DNA of 64,000 bases from Kocuria turfanensis (lineage in GTDB: Bacteria > Actinomycetota > Actinomycetes > Actinomycetales > Micrococcaceae): positions 62,001-126,000 of the forward strand of contig NZ_CP014482.1 of the NCBI RefSeq assembly GCF_001580365.1. Direction: 5' to 3'. The translations under genes were made by a program, and so were the position numbers. This document shows, piece after piece, positions 7,755-16,225 of this stretch. Each line of letters starts with the position of its first letter. The stretch's first letter is position 1. The notes under the pieces are model-generated. The model was not told the origin of the DNA. It did no database searches and saw nothing but the letters and a program-made list of their open reading frames with translations.

Positions 7755-8884
7755 ATGATCCGCGGGGTCCGGCCGGTGCGGTGCCGGGCGTGCTGCGCTC
7801 CGGGACGGGCGTGCTCCACGAGGCCGAGACGGTCTGGATCGCGATGTTGGATGGTTGGGCGGCCCAGCAGTTCGCGCGGAATCTTTCCCCTGGCACGGTC
7901 GAGGCGCGGCGGGCGACGGTGCTGCGGTTTCGCCAGTTCGCCGACTGCTACCCGTGGGAGTGGACGGCGGGGACCGTGGATGAGTTCTTCCTGGAGCTGC
8001 GGGCGCTCAAGGGCGCGGCCCGCTCGACGGTTCTGGGGTATCAGAACGCGCTGCGGATGTTCCTGGAGTACCTCACGGACCCGGCCTACGGGTGGGCTGA
8101 GCAGTGCTGGGACCGGTTCGGTGATCACCCCGCGCAGGTCTTCCACGAGTGGAACACCGCCCGGCACGCCCAGGACACGGTCGGGGCCCCGGGCAAGCGC
8201 CCTTACACCCGGGATGAGCTCGAGGACCTCTTCGACTGCGCCGACGAGCGGGTGCTGCGCATCCGTCGGGCCGGGGCCAAGGGCTGGATTCCGGCGTTCC
8301 GCACGGCCACGATCATGAAGGTCGCCTACGCCTGGGGGCTGCGCCGCAATGAGGTGCGAAGCCTGGATCTGGTCGACTTCGCCACCAACCCGCAGGCGAG
8401 GCAGTTCGGCGGGGCCGGGATCGTCTACGTCCGGCACGGCAAGGCCATGCGCGGGTCCCCGCCCAAGCGCCGGGCCGTGCTGACCGTGCCGGAGTTCGGC
8501 TGGGCGGTTGATTGCGTGCGGCAATGGGCCGAGGACGTCCGTCCCCTTTACGCCCCGGCCGGGTCGACGGGCATGTGGCCCAGTGAGCGTGGCCAGGATG
8601 CGATCACGGCGGATTCGCTGAGCCGGGCGTTCACCGAGGTCAAGCGCGAGGCCGGCCTGGACGAGGACCTGGACTTCCACTCGCTGCGCCGCTCCTACGT
8701 CACCCACCTGGTCGAGATCGGCTATGACGCGTTCTTCATCCAGCAGCAGGTCGGCCACGAGCACGCCTCGACGACCTCCATCTACACCGGCCTGTCCCCC
8801 GACTACCGGGCCCGGGTCGTGGACCGGGCCATCGCCCGCATGGCGGAGGCGGCGACGAGCACCGACACCGACAAGGAGTCCTGA
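7748..8884 (+). CDS. Tyrosine recombinase/integrase
   Basis: A 378-residue phage-integrase-type recombinase. Residues 35-115 form the SAM-like core-binding domain. The catalytic domain shows the Arg of GLRRNEVRSL (about 199), Lys of RHGK (about 232), HSLRR (H311, R314), the histidine of VGHEHAS (H337) and the nucleophile in SIYTGLS (Y346). All catalytic residues are present, so it is probably active. The start is uncertain: the ATG overlaps an operator-like dyad and has a weak ribosome binding site; GTG codons at 7781 or 7790 are alternatives. It is followed after 3 bases by an Xre regulator and then a zinc-ribbon recombinase-like gene, a three-gene set reminiscent of Tn554-type transposition modules. 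Confidence 0.88.
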   Translation: MRDDPRGPAGAVPGVLRSGTGVLHEAETVWIAMLDGWAAQQFARNLSPGTVEARRATVLRFRQFADCYPWEWTAGTVDEFFLELRALKGAARSTVLGYQNALRMFLEYLTDPAYGWAEQCWDRFGDHPAQVFHEWNTARHAQDTVGAPGKRPYTRDELEDLFDCADERVLRIRRAGAKGWIPAFRTATIMKVAYAWGLRRNEVRSLDLVDFATNPQARQFGGAGIVYVRHGKAMRGSPPKRRAVLTVPEFGWAVDCVRQWAEDVRPLYAPAGSTGMWPSERGQDAITADSLSRAFTEVKREAGLDEDLDFHSLRRSYVTHLVEIGYDAFFIQQQVGHEHASTTSIYTGLSPDYRARVVDRAIARMAEAATSTDTDKES

Positions 8885-8887
8885 ACG

Positions 8888-9220
8888 ATGAAACGGCACG
8901 TGGAGTACACCTGGCGGCTACGAGAGATCATGGCCGCGCGCGGGATGAACAACCTCTCCGACCTGATCCCCCTCCTGCAGGACCGCGGGGTGAGTCTGTC
9001 GTCCTCCCAGATCTACCGGCTGATTGGGTCCAGGCCCGAGCGGATGAACCTGGCTCTGCTGGCGGCGTTGCTCGATGCCCTGGACTGCACCTTCGAGGAA
9101 CTCTGCCCCACCACCGTCGTCGCCACCGAGACCCGCCACCGCCTGACCGGCACCGAGGCGGGCATCGCGAAGAAGGACGCCATCCGCCCGATCCGGGCCC
9201 GGATCCACCGACCCGAATGA
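8888..9220 (+). CDS. Cro/CI-type helix-turn-helix regulator of the recombinase module
   Basis: 110 residues. YTWRLREIMAARGMNNLSDL at residues 7-26 starts a Cro/CI-like helix-turn-helix domain, with SLSSSQIYRLIGSRPERMNL as the recognition part and LLAALLDALDCTFEELCP as the closing helices. The C-terminal 40 residues are basic and may bind DNA or the recombinase. It starts 3 bases after the integrase stop and its TGA overlaps the next ATG by 4 bases, so the three genes form one unit. It probably represses the module or acts as an accessory factor, by analogy with TnpC-like proteins. Confidence 0.8.
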   Translation: MKRHVEYTWRLREIMAARGMNNLSDLIPLLQDRGVSLSSSQIYRLIGSRPERMNLALLAALLDALDCTFEELCPTTVVATETRHRLTGTEAGIAKKDAIRPIRARIHRPE

Positions 9221-10674
9221 GCAGGCCCGCCCACGGCGGTGGCTGCACCCGCTGCCACCGCACCGGGGTCAGGATCGTCACCATCTGGCCCGAGGGGCGG
9301 ATCTGCCGGCGCTGCTACGAACGCGCCACCCGCATCCACGGCACCTGCCCCGGCTGCGCCCAGCACCGGCTGTTGCCCGGACTCCTGGAAGGCGCCCCGG
9401 CCTGCACCGACTGCACCGGGATCCCGAGCAACTTCCGCTGCACCCGGTGCGGGCGCGAGGACGAACCCGTGCGCACCGGGCTGTGCGCGCACTGCTGCCT
9501 CGCCGATGACCTCACCACCGTGCTCGATGACGGCACCGGCACCATCGCCGCACCGCTACGGCCCTTGTTCACCGCCCTGACCTCGCAGAAGAACGCACGC
9601 AGCGCCCGGATCTGGCTCACCGTCAACCGGCAGGCCGAACAGCTGCTGCGGGACATCGCCTAGGGACATGTCCCCCTGACGCATGAGACCTTCCGGAACC
9701 ACCCGTCAGCGGCCAAGGTCGCCTTCCTGCGCGCCCTGTGCATCGAGCACCAGCTGCTGGAGCCGGTGAACCTCGACATCGAAGGCTTCCACACCTGGCT
9801 GCAGACCAAGACCGGCGCCCTGCCCGACCCAGACGCACTGCTGATCAGCCAATACGCCCGCTGGACCCACCTGAATCGGATGCGCCACCTCGAGAGCACC
9901 GGGGCGCTGAAGAAGGGCACCTTCCTGGCCGCCAAGCAGTCCACCACCATGGCCATCGGCTTCCTGGACCACCTCAGGGCACGCGGGCACTGCCTGCAGG
10001 AATGCACCCAGCACGATGTGGACTCCTGGCTGGCCGAGGGGCCCACGACCCGCAGCCTGGCCCGAAGCTTCGTCCGCTGGGCCATCGAGCACGGACACCT
10101 GCCAGCCGTGGAATTCCCTTACCGCACCGCGCAGACCACACCGGTCATCAGCCAGGCCCAACGCCTGGCGCACATCCGCGCCCTCGCCGACCCCTCAGCG
10201 CCGATCCCCGGAGCACAACGAGTCGCGGCCCTCTTCCTGTTGCTCTACGGCCAGCCCCTCACCCGCATCTCGCGCATGAGCCTGGATCAGGTCCACGACA
10301 CCGGAGACCGGCTCACTGTGGCCTTCACCAATGATCGGCTCGAGATCCCGCCCCCGTTCGACGAGATCGTTCGCGCCCACCTGAATGCCCTGCCGAACAC
10401 GAACACCTCCGCGCACCGCCAGAACACCTGGCTCTTCCCCGGCACCCGGCCAGGACAGCACATGCACCAAAACTCGATCATGATGGCCCTGCGTGAGCGC
10501 GGCATCGAGATCCTCGGCGCCCGCAACGCCGCACTCCGGGCCCTGGTCCTGGAAATGCCCGCGCCCGTCGTGGCCGACGCCCTCCACTACAGCTACTCCG
10601 TCACCGACCGCCACCGCCGCGACGCCGGCGCAACCTTCACCGACTACATCACCAGCAGAAGCACCGGCCCCTGA
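9217..10674 (+). pseudogene. Zinc-ribbon, recombinase-like protein interrupted by an in-frame TAG
   Basis: One continuous reading frame of 486 codons is broken only by TAG at 9661-9663. The first part (148 residues) has several CxxC pairs (CTRCHRTG, CRRCYERA, CPGCAQH, CTDCTG, CTRCGRED, CAHCC) forming zinc ribbons. The second part resembles the helical body of a tyrosine recombinase, but the HxxR and Tyr catalytic motifs are not evident. Between TAG and the next possible start (GTG 9766) the frame remains coding-like (GHVPLTHETFRNHPSAAKV), so the stop is a recent nonsense change rather than a gene boundary. The two halves could still be made separately, or the codon could be read through. Confidence 0.72.
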
Positions 10675-11029
10675 CCGCCAGACTCCCCCGCCCCGAACCG
10701 CCTTGCTCACGCAGAAAGTCGATCGAATACGCCGGTCTCGAACACGTAAGGCCAGCACTCATTAGGACAAACTCCCCCGTCGCCCAGTATCCAGGACCGA
10801 CCGGTAAATGCACAGCGGCACCCTCGGACCTCGGCTGTGCCCGCCCTGGGGGCAAGTCAGATCAAAATGTCACCTGATCGCGCGGCAGTCCCCTGCCAGC
10901 ACTGGCTCGACGAGACTGACCGACAACACCTTAAACCGATTGACGCCAATAGGAGCATCCGTTCCTGCGACAGTTCCTCAGAAACCGGTAGGGCTCTGGC
11001 CGGCCGGAGTGCTTTGGCAGGATGAGGCC
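10675..11029. other. Intergenic region between recombinase module and egtE
   Basis: No complete gene. It contains a copy of the 64-base repeat at 10897-10960 and should contain the right end of the recombinase module and the egtE promoter. Confidence 0.4.
10897..10960 (+). repeat. Copy A of a dispersed 64-base repeat (mobile-element remnant)
   Basis: It begins CAGCACTGGCTCGACGAGAC and ends TGACGCCAATAGGAGCATCC. Both ends recur, inverted, at 54171-54234, while the 24-25 bases between differ. In one frame the first part reads QHWLDET in both copies, as if it were the tail of a lost transposase gene plus the element end. Confidence 0.6.
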
Positions 11030-12193
11030 ATGAGCATCGATGTCAAGGCCGCGCGCGAGGACACCCGGGGGACGGGGCACGTCACCCACCTCAACAACGC
11101 AGGTAGCTCCCTGGCTCCGCACCCGGTGATGGACACCGTGGTCGGACACTTGCGCCGTGAGGAGGAGATCGGCGGGTATGAAGCCGCCGCGGAGGCCGAA
11201 GAACGGATCGCGAGCGTGTATTCGTCCCTGGCTCGATTGATCGGCGCGACCCCGGGCGAGGTCGCCGTGCTGGAGAGCGGGTCCACCGCGTGGGCCGCCG
11301 TGGTGTCCCGCCTCCCGTTGACCGGTCGGCGCATTCTGCTGGGCCGCACGGAGTACTGGCACAACGTGCTGGTCCTGCGTCAGCTGGCCCGCCGCGACGG
11401 CCTTGAGCTGGTGGTGCTCGACGACGACGCGCACGGGCAGGTGGATGTGAAGCACCTGCAGTGCGAGCTGGACCGGGGCGGGGCCGGGATGGTGGCCCTC
11501 ACCCACGTGCCCATGGGCGGGGCGCAGGTCCAGCCGGCGGCCGAGGTGGGCCGGGCCTGCCGGGCTGCTGGCGTGCCGTTCGTGCTGGATGCCTGCCAGT
11601 CGGTGGGGCAGCTGCCATTGGACGTGGAAACGCTTGGTTGCGATGTCCTGGTCGGTACCGGGAGGAAGTTCCTGCGCGGGCCCCGGGGCACCGCCTTCGT
11701 GCACGTGCGCCGCGAGCTGCTGGACCGGCTCGAACCCGCCCTGCACGACCGGCACCGCTCGGCCGGTGGCACAGACAAGATCGAGGCCCGGGCGCTGGAG
11801 AGCTGGGAGACCAATGTGGCGGGCCGGTTGGGGTTGGGCCGGGCGGTGGACTACGCCCTAACGCTGGGGCTGGAGCCAATCCGTGGACGGGTCACCACGC
11901 TGGCCGAGGCCCTGCGGGCCCGGCTCGCGGCGGTGCCCGCGGTGCGGGTGCACGACCGGGGGCTCCGCCGCGGCGGGATCGTGACGTTCTCCGTCGACGG
12001 GCGAACGGCCGAGCAGGTGAAGAACCAGCTGAGCAGGCAGACAATCAACGTCTCCACCGTTGCGCTGCCGCCGTCGGCTGCTCCCCTGGTCCTGGACCCG
12101 GCCCCCGAGCAGCACACCGTGGCGGTGCGGGCATCGGTGCACTACTACAACACCGAGGACGACCTCGACCGGCTGATCACCGCGCTGCCTTGA
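11030..12193 (+). CDS. egtE: Ergothioneine biosynthesis PLP-dependent C-S lyase EgtE
   Basis: A 387-residue class V aminotransferase-fold enzyme. The frame extends upstream but the ATG at 11030 gives the standard N-terminus (THLNNAGSSLAPHPVMDTV). D187 in LDACQSVGQ and K213 in VGTGRKFLRGPRG are the expected PLP-contacting Asp and Schiff-base Lys. EgtE cleaves hercynylcysteine sulfoxide to give ergothioneine. The identity rests on its position: it converges on the egtCBA operon and overlaps egtC by 49 bases. By sequence alone it could be another class V lyase or desulfurase. Confidence 0.82.
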   Translation: MSIDVKAAREDTRGTGHVTHLNNAGSSLAPHPVMDTVVGHLRREEEIGGYEAAAEAEERIASVYSSLARLIGATPGEVAVLESGSTAWAAVVSRLPLTGRRILLGRTEYWHNVLVLRQLARRDGLELVVLDDDAHGQVDVKHLQCELDRGGAGMVALTHVPMGGAQVQPAAEVGRACRAAGVPFVLDACQSVGQLPLDVETLGCDVLVGTGRKFLRGPRGTAFVHVRRELLDRLEPALHDRHRSAGGTDKIEARALESWETNVAGRLGLGRAVDYALTLGLEPIRGRVTTLAEALRARLAAVPAVRVHDRGLRRGGIVTFSVDGRTAEQVKNQLSRQTINVSTVALPPSAAPLVLDPAPEQHTVAVRASVHYYNTEDDLDRLITALP

Positions 12194-12954
12194 GCAGGGG
12201 CGGGTTCTGTCCGTCGAGGGACGATGGGGCGCACGTCCACGTGCTCGGCGGTGGCGGTGAGCACGGAGCCGTCCGGGACCTGGTGCCATCCCGGACCGTC
12301 GTCGGAGGGTTCGCTGGCCACCACGGTCCCGGAACCGTTCCGGCGCCAGCACAGGGTGTCCCCGGCGGCCGTGGCGGCGATCGTGGTGCCGTCGGTGAGC
12401 AGGAAGTTGAACCGGCCGGTGGTGGCAGCGGAGACGTCGGCGACCACCGTGGCCAGTGCCTCCGGCGCGGCAGCCCCGGCGGCGAGCCGGTCCTGGACCA
12501 GGGCCCACAGCACGGCCGAGTCGACGCGCGCCTCCAGGCTCAGCAGGCGGGCCGGGGGCAGCTGCGCGGCCAGTGCGGCCACGGAGGTCGGCCAGCCGTC
12601 CACCCGTCCGTTATGGCTGAACAGCCAGTTGCCGTCCGTGTAGGGGGCGGCCGCGGCCTCGTCGGGGGTGGTGCCGGGTGTGGCCGAGCGCACCGCGGCC
12701 AGTACCGCGGTGCTGGTGGTCACCCGGGCCACGTCGGTGAAGGAGGCATCCGCCCACATCGGTACCGCCCTCCGGTATCGGGCCGGCACCGGGTCCCCGG
12801 GGGCGTACCACCCGGCGCCGAAGCCGTCGGCGTTCATGGTGCCGTTGCGTTGGCGCCGCGGTGCCCAGGACTGGGTGAGCAGCCCGTGCGCCGGGGCCAG
12901 CAGGAGATCCGCTAAAGAGGTCGGCGGGCCGAGGAAGGCCAGATGGCGGCACAC
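12145..12954 (-). CDS. egtC: Ergothioneine biosynthesis glutamine amidotransferase-like hydrolase EgtC
   Basis: 269 residues from the GTG at 12954, chosen because it places the catalytic cysteine at position 2 (VCRHLAFLG), as in class II amidotransferases. FGAGWY and WLFSHNGRVDGW are typical of the family. EgtC removes the gamma-glutamyl group from gamma-glutamyl-hercynylcysteine sulfoxide. It starts 4 bases after egtB. The 3' end runs 49 bases into the convergent egtE gene, encoding a Ser/Arg-rich tail (SRSRSSSVL) that is probably dispensable. Confidence 0.88.
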   Translation of the reverse strand: MCRHLAFLGPPTSLADLLLAPAHGLLTQSWAPRRQRNGTMNADGFGAGWYAPGDPVPARYRRAVPMWADASFTDVARVTTSTAVLAAVRSATPGTTPDEAAAAPYTDGNWLFSHNGRVDGWPTSVAALAAQLPPARLLSLEARVDSAVLWALVQDRLAAGAAAPEALATVVADVSAATTGRFNFLLTDGTTIAATAAGDTLCWRRNGSGTVVASEPSDDGPGWHQVPDGSVLTATAEHVDVRPIVPRRTEPAPAQGSAVISRSRSSSVL

Positions 12955-12958
12955 CCGT

Positions 12959-14311
12959 CTACCGCCCCTCGGCCGCGGCGTCGCGGGCGGTGCGGAAGCC
13001 GGTGAAGATCTGCCGCCGGATGGGGTAGTCCCAGTTGCGAAACGTTGCCCGGCAGGCGGCCGCGTCGGTGGCCCAGGACCCGCCGCGCAACACCTTCTGC
13101 TCGGATCCAAAGAACACCTCGCTGTACTCCCGGTAGGGGAAGGCACGGAACCCTGGGTACGGGAGGAAGTCGCTGGAGGTCCACTCCCACACGTCGCCGA
13201 TGAGCTGGCGCACGCCCAGCGGGGAGGCGCCGTCGGGGTAGGAGCCCACCGGCGCCGGGCGCATCGCCGTCCCGCCGAGGTTGGCGTGGCGGGCCGTTGG
13301 CTCCTCGTCCCCCCATGGGAAGCGCCGGGACCGGCCGGTGCCCGGGTCCCACCGGGCGGCCTTCTCCCACTCCGCCTCGGTGGGCAGCCGGCGTCCGGCC
13401 CACCGGGCGTAAGCCTCGGCCTCCCAGTAGGACACGTGCTGGACCGGTTCGTCGTCGGGCACGGCTTCTTCGACGCCGAAGCGCCGCCGCCACCATTGTC
13501 CGCCCTCGCGCCGCCAGAACCCGGGGGCGCCGAGCCCCGTGCGCTGCCGGTGCGCCCAGCCCACGGGGCTCCACCATTCCTCCCGGTCGTAGCCGCCGTC
13601 GGCCACGAACCCCGCGAACTCAGCGTTGCTGACCGGTACGGTGTCGATCCAGTAGCCCGGCACGTGTACCTCGTGAGCGGGGCGTTCATTATCCAGGGCC
13701 CACGGCTCCACGGAGGAGCCCATGGTGAAGGGCCCCGCGGGCACGTGCACCTCCCGCGGCAGATTCGCTCCCCGGGTGCCGAGCACGGCCGGATCCAGCG
13801 GCTGCGCGTGCAGCACCGGTTCCCCGGCGCGCAGTTGGTGGGTGGCGAGCATGGTCTCGGCGTGCTGCTGCTCGTGCTGGATGATCATCCCGAAGGCGAA
13901 GCCGGCCTCCAGCAGGGGCGAGCCTTCCAGGGGCACGCGGTCCAGGATGTCGAGGGCCTTGGCGCGGACCTCGCCGATGTAGGCGCGGGAGTCGGCCGGG
14001 TCGAGCAGCGGCAGCGACGGGCGGGCGCTGCGGGAATGCTCGAAGGCGTCGTAGAGGGAATCGATCTCCGGGCGCAGAGGATCCAGCCCGCCCACATCCC
14101 GCACCAGCCACAGCTCCTCCTGGCTGCCCACATGGGCCAGGTCCCACACTAGCGGCGACATCAGCGGGGAGTGCTGGGCGAGGAGCTCCTCCTCATCGCA
14201 GGTGGTGAGCGCGTGCACCCGGCGGCGGGACCGTTCCAGGCCGCAGGCGATCCGTTCCTTGAGCGCGCCGGCGGCCTCGGGGCCGTGCGGGGGGAAACCG
14301 GGGTGGTTCAT
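12959..14311 (-). CDS. egtB: Ergothioneine sulfoxide synthase EgtB
   Basis: 450 residues, start at ATG 14311, overlapping the egtA stop (ATGA), with GGAGA upstream. The N-terminal DinB-like domain carries the non-haem iron ligands: H60 in DLAHVGSQ, and H146 and H150 in IIQHEQQHAETM. The C-terminal formylglycine-generating-enzyme-type domain has ARWAGRRLPTEAEWEKAARW, RRFPWGDEEP and VLRGGSWATD. EgtB joins hercynine and gamma-glutamylcysteine with O2 to form the sulfoxide. Full family length. Confidence 0.93.
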   Translation of the reverse strand: MNHPGFPPHGPEAAGALKERIACGLERSRRRVHALTTCDEEELLAQHSPLMSPLVWDLAHVGSQEELWLVRDVGGLDPLRPEIDSLYDAFEHSRSARPSLPLLDPADSRAYIGEVRAKALDILDRVPLEGSPLLEAGFAFGMIIQHEQQHAETMLATHQLRAGEPVLHAQPLDPAVLGTRGANLPREVHVPAGPFTMGSSVEPWALDNERPAHEVHVPGYWIDTVPVSNAEFAGFVADGGYDREEWWSPVGWAHRQRTGLGAPGFWRREGGQWWRRRFGVEEAVPDDEPVQHVSYWEAEAYARWAGRRLPTEAEWEKAARWDPGTGRSRRFPWGDEEPTARHANLGGTAMRPAPVGSYPDGASPLGVRQLIGDVWEWTSSDFLPYPGFRAFPYREYSEVFFGSEQKVLRGGSWATDAAACRATFRNWDYPIRRQIFTGFRTARDAAAEGR

Positions 14312-15588
14312 GCGGCGTTCTCCTTGTCGTCGGTGATGTCCCAGAAGTTTCCGGTGCGGTGCCAGTGCTCCAGCCGCTCGTCGGCCGGGCACCGCCCACG
14401 GGCCGTATGGCGCTCGAGGAAGCGCTCCACCAGGAAGCGGGTGCGGGCGTCGACGCCCAATCGGCCAAGTGCCCCTAGGGCGGCCTCCGCGCATAAAAGC
14501 CCAGCACGTGCCAGCGCCGGCTCGGCCATGGCGTTCCGGGCAGCGGCGCGCATCGGGTCTATCAAGACGCCCACCGGGCCGCAGGCTTCGGCCGCTGCGT
14601 CCGCGGCCTGCTCATCGTCCACCACCGCGGTGGTGATCGCCGCCACTGCTTCCCAGTCGGCACCAGCCTGAGCGTCGATCACCCGGATCTCCAGGAAACC
14701 GCGCGGACGCACGAACGGGAACAGGGTGCTGAGGTGATAGTCCAGATCGGCGCGGGTCACCGGCCGTGGGCCCTGCCCGCGCAACCACCCCCGCATCGTC
14801 AGGCCGCGGGGTGCGTCCCAGGACCCGTCGTGGGACGGGATGCACAGCACCGAGGCGTCCAGCGCGTAGTCCGCCCAGGCCTGCGCCGGATCGCCCGAGG
14901 GCGGCACCGGGGCGGTGCGGGACGGGTCGGTGGCCAGCCACACCGACTGCCGGGTGCTGGCCCAGCCACTGGGAGTGCCGTTGCGGAAAGGTGAGTTGGC
15001 GAACAGTGCCACCAGTACCGGAGCCAGCCGGTGCAGGCGCTGCCACCGCTGCACCGCGCTGCCCGTGCCGGTGCCCGGCAAGCCGGCGTCCAGGCACACC
15101 TGCAAGGAGGCGGTGGAGCACATCATCGTGCGCCCGGCCACCCCGTCACGGTCGAAGTGGCGTTCCATGGTCGCGTACCGCGGATGCTCCAGCGTGCGCG
15201 CCGGGGCGCGCACCGGGTCCATCCCCAGCGGCCCGAACCGCAGTCCGGCATCGGCGAACCGCCCGTCAATCGCCGCCAGGTCGGCCCGCACCGCACCGAT
15301 CACGGAGGGAAGGTCCGGTGCGCAGGCTGAGCTCAACTCCAGCTGACCGCCCGGTTCCAGGGTGATCGCCCCGGCACCCGGCAGATGGCCCTCAAGGCCT
15401 GCGGCCACCGCCCTGACCTCGGGCACCGGCACCGGGCGGGCGCAGTTACCGGCGTCGTGGATGGTGCGCTCCAGTTCCAGCCCCACGGCCCCGGCGGGTC
15501 CAGTCCGGAAACAGCCGGCAGTCACATGCTCCTCGGCCTCCGCCTCGGAGAGCACCTCGAGATCGTGTTCCAGACCTGGATGGATCAT
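14308..15588 (-). CDS. egtA: Glutamate-cysteine ligase EgtA
   Basis: A 426-residue GCS2-family ligase making gamma-glutamylcysteine for ergothioneine. I chose the ATG at 15588 (MIHPGLEHDLEVL), which has GGGCGAGG 7 bases upstream; a TTG at 15609 is less likely. VGLELERTIHD near residue 45, MERHFDRDGVAGRTMMCSTA with LQVCLDAG, and NSPFRNGTPSGWASTRQSVW are the conserved family blocks. It is the first gene of the leftward egtABC operon. egtD, for the histidine methyltransferase, is not in the window. Confidence 0.9.
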   Translation of the reverse strand: MIHPGLEHDLEVLSEAEAEEHVTAGCFRTGPAGAVGLELERTIHDAGNCARPVPVPEVRAVAAGLEGHLPGAGAITLEPGGQLELSSACAPDLPSVIGAVRADLAAIDGRFADAGLRFGPLGMDPVRAPARTLEHPRYATMERHFDRDGVAGRTMMCSTASLQVCLDAGLPGTGTGSAVQRWQRLHRLAPVLVALFANSPFRNGTPSGWASTRQSVWLATDPSRTAPVPPSGDPAQAWADYALDASVLCIPSHDGSWDAPRGLTMRGWLRGQGPRPVTRADLDYHLSTLFPFVRPRGFLEIRVIDAQAGADWEAVAAITTAVVDDEQAADAAAEACGPVGVLIDPMRAAARNAMAEPALARAGLLCAEAALGALGRLGVDARTRFLVERFLERHTARGRCPADERLEHWHRTGNFWDITDDKENAA

Positions 15589-16225
15589 GACCACACCTCG
15601 CCCTTTCAATGGACACCCCCGGGGACTGACAACGACCTCCAGTACCGGCCTCAGGGATCACCGGCAACGGGCGCACCTGCTCGTGGCCGCAGCCGTCAAG
15701 AACGCGCAATGCACCGTGCATGACGCCTCGCTGCTCACGGCATGACAGCCAGCCTTCCGGGGACAACCGAAATACTCAACCCGTACCGCCACGATCGCCG
15801 CTGCTTCCCGAGGCGTCATGTCTGGCCGAGGACCGGCCAGAGCGGAAAAGACACGCAGCCCGCCACACACGCGCCGAAGGCCCCACCAGCGCCTGTCCGC
15901 CTCATCCGTGCTGACCGCTGACCGTGAAGACCGGGCCAGAGCTCGCCGCGTCGCATAAGCTGACCATCACGCCAAATCAGGGCCGGACACTCTCGGTGGA
16001 GGAACCTGACATCGGGAGGCCCCAGCGGAAGCACAGCAGCAGGTCACCGGCGGCAACACCATGCGCTGGTGCGAACACGGGAGAGGGAAGCCCATCCCTT
16101 GCTGCACGGAATCCCGGCCTCACCGACGCCATCGGGCCACGGCATGCCTTTCATCACGGGTCCAGCTTGACCCGGCAGATGCCCCGGTGGGCACCTGCAA
16201 GACACCAACTGATAGGAAAACCACG
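15589..16225. other. Divergent intergenic region between egtA and the binding-protein gene
   Basis: About 640 bases without a supported gene. Small frames of 60-100 codons on both strands lack ribosome binding sites and family signatures. It must contain the egtABC promoter and that of the lipoprotein at 16226. Confidence 0.45.

Noticed and set aside
7530..10730. Direct repeat AAAGTCGA near both ends of the recombinase module as attachment sites
   Set aside because: Only 8 bases, no extended similarity around them, and such matches are expected by chance in 3 kb.
15589..16225. Short Cys-containing frames in the egtA/binding-protein intergenic region
   Set aside because: No ribosome binding sites, no family signature, and overlapping frames on both strands are equally open.
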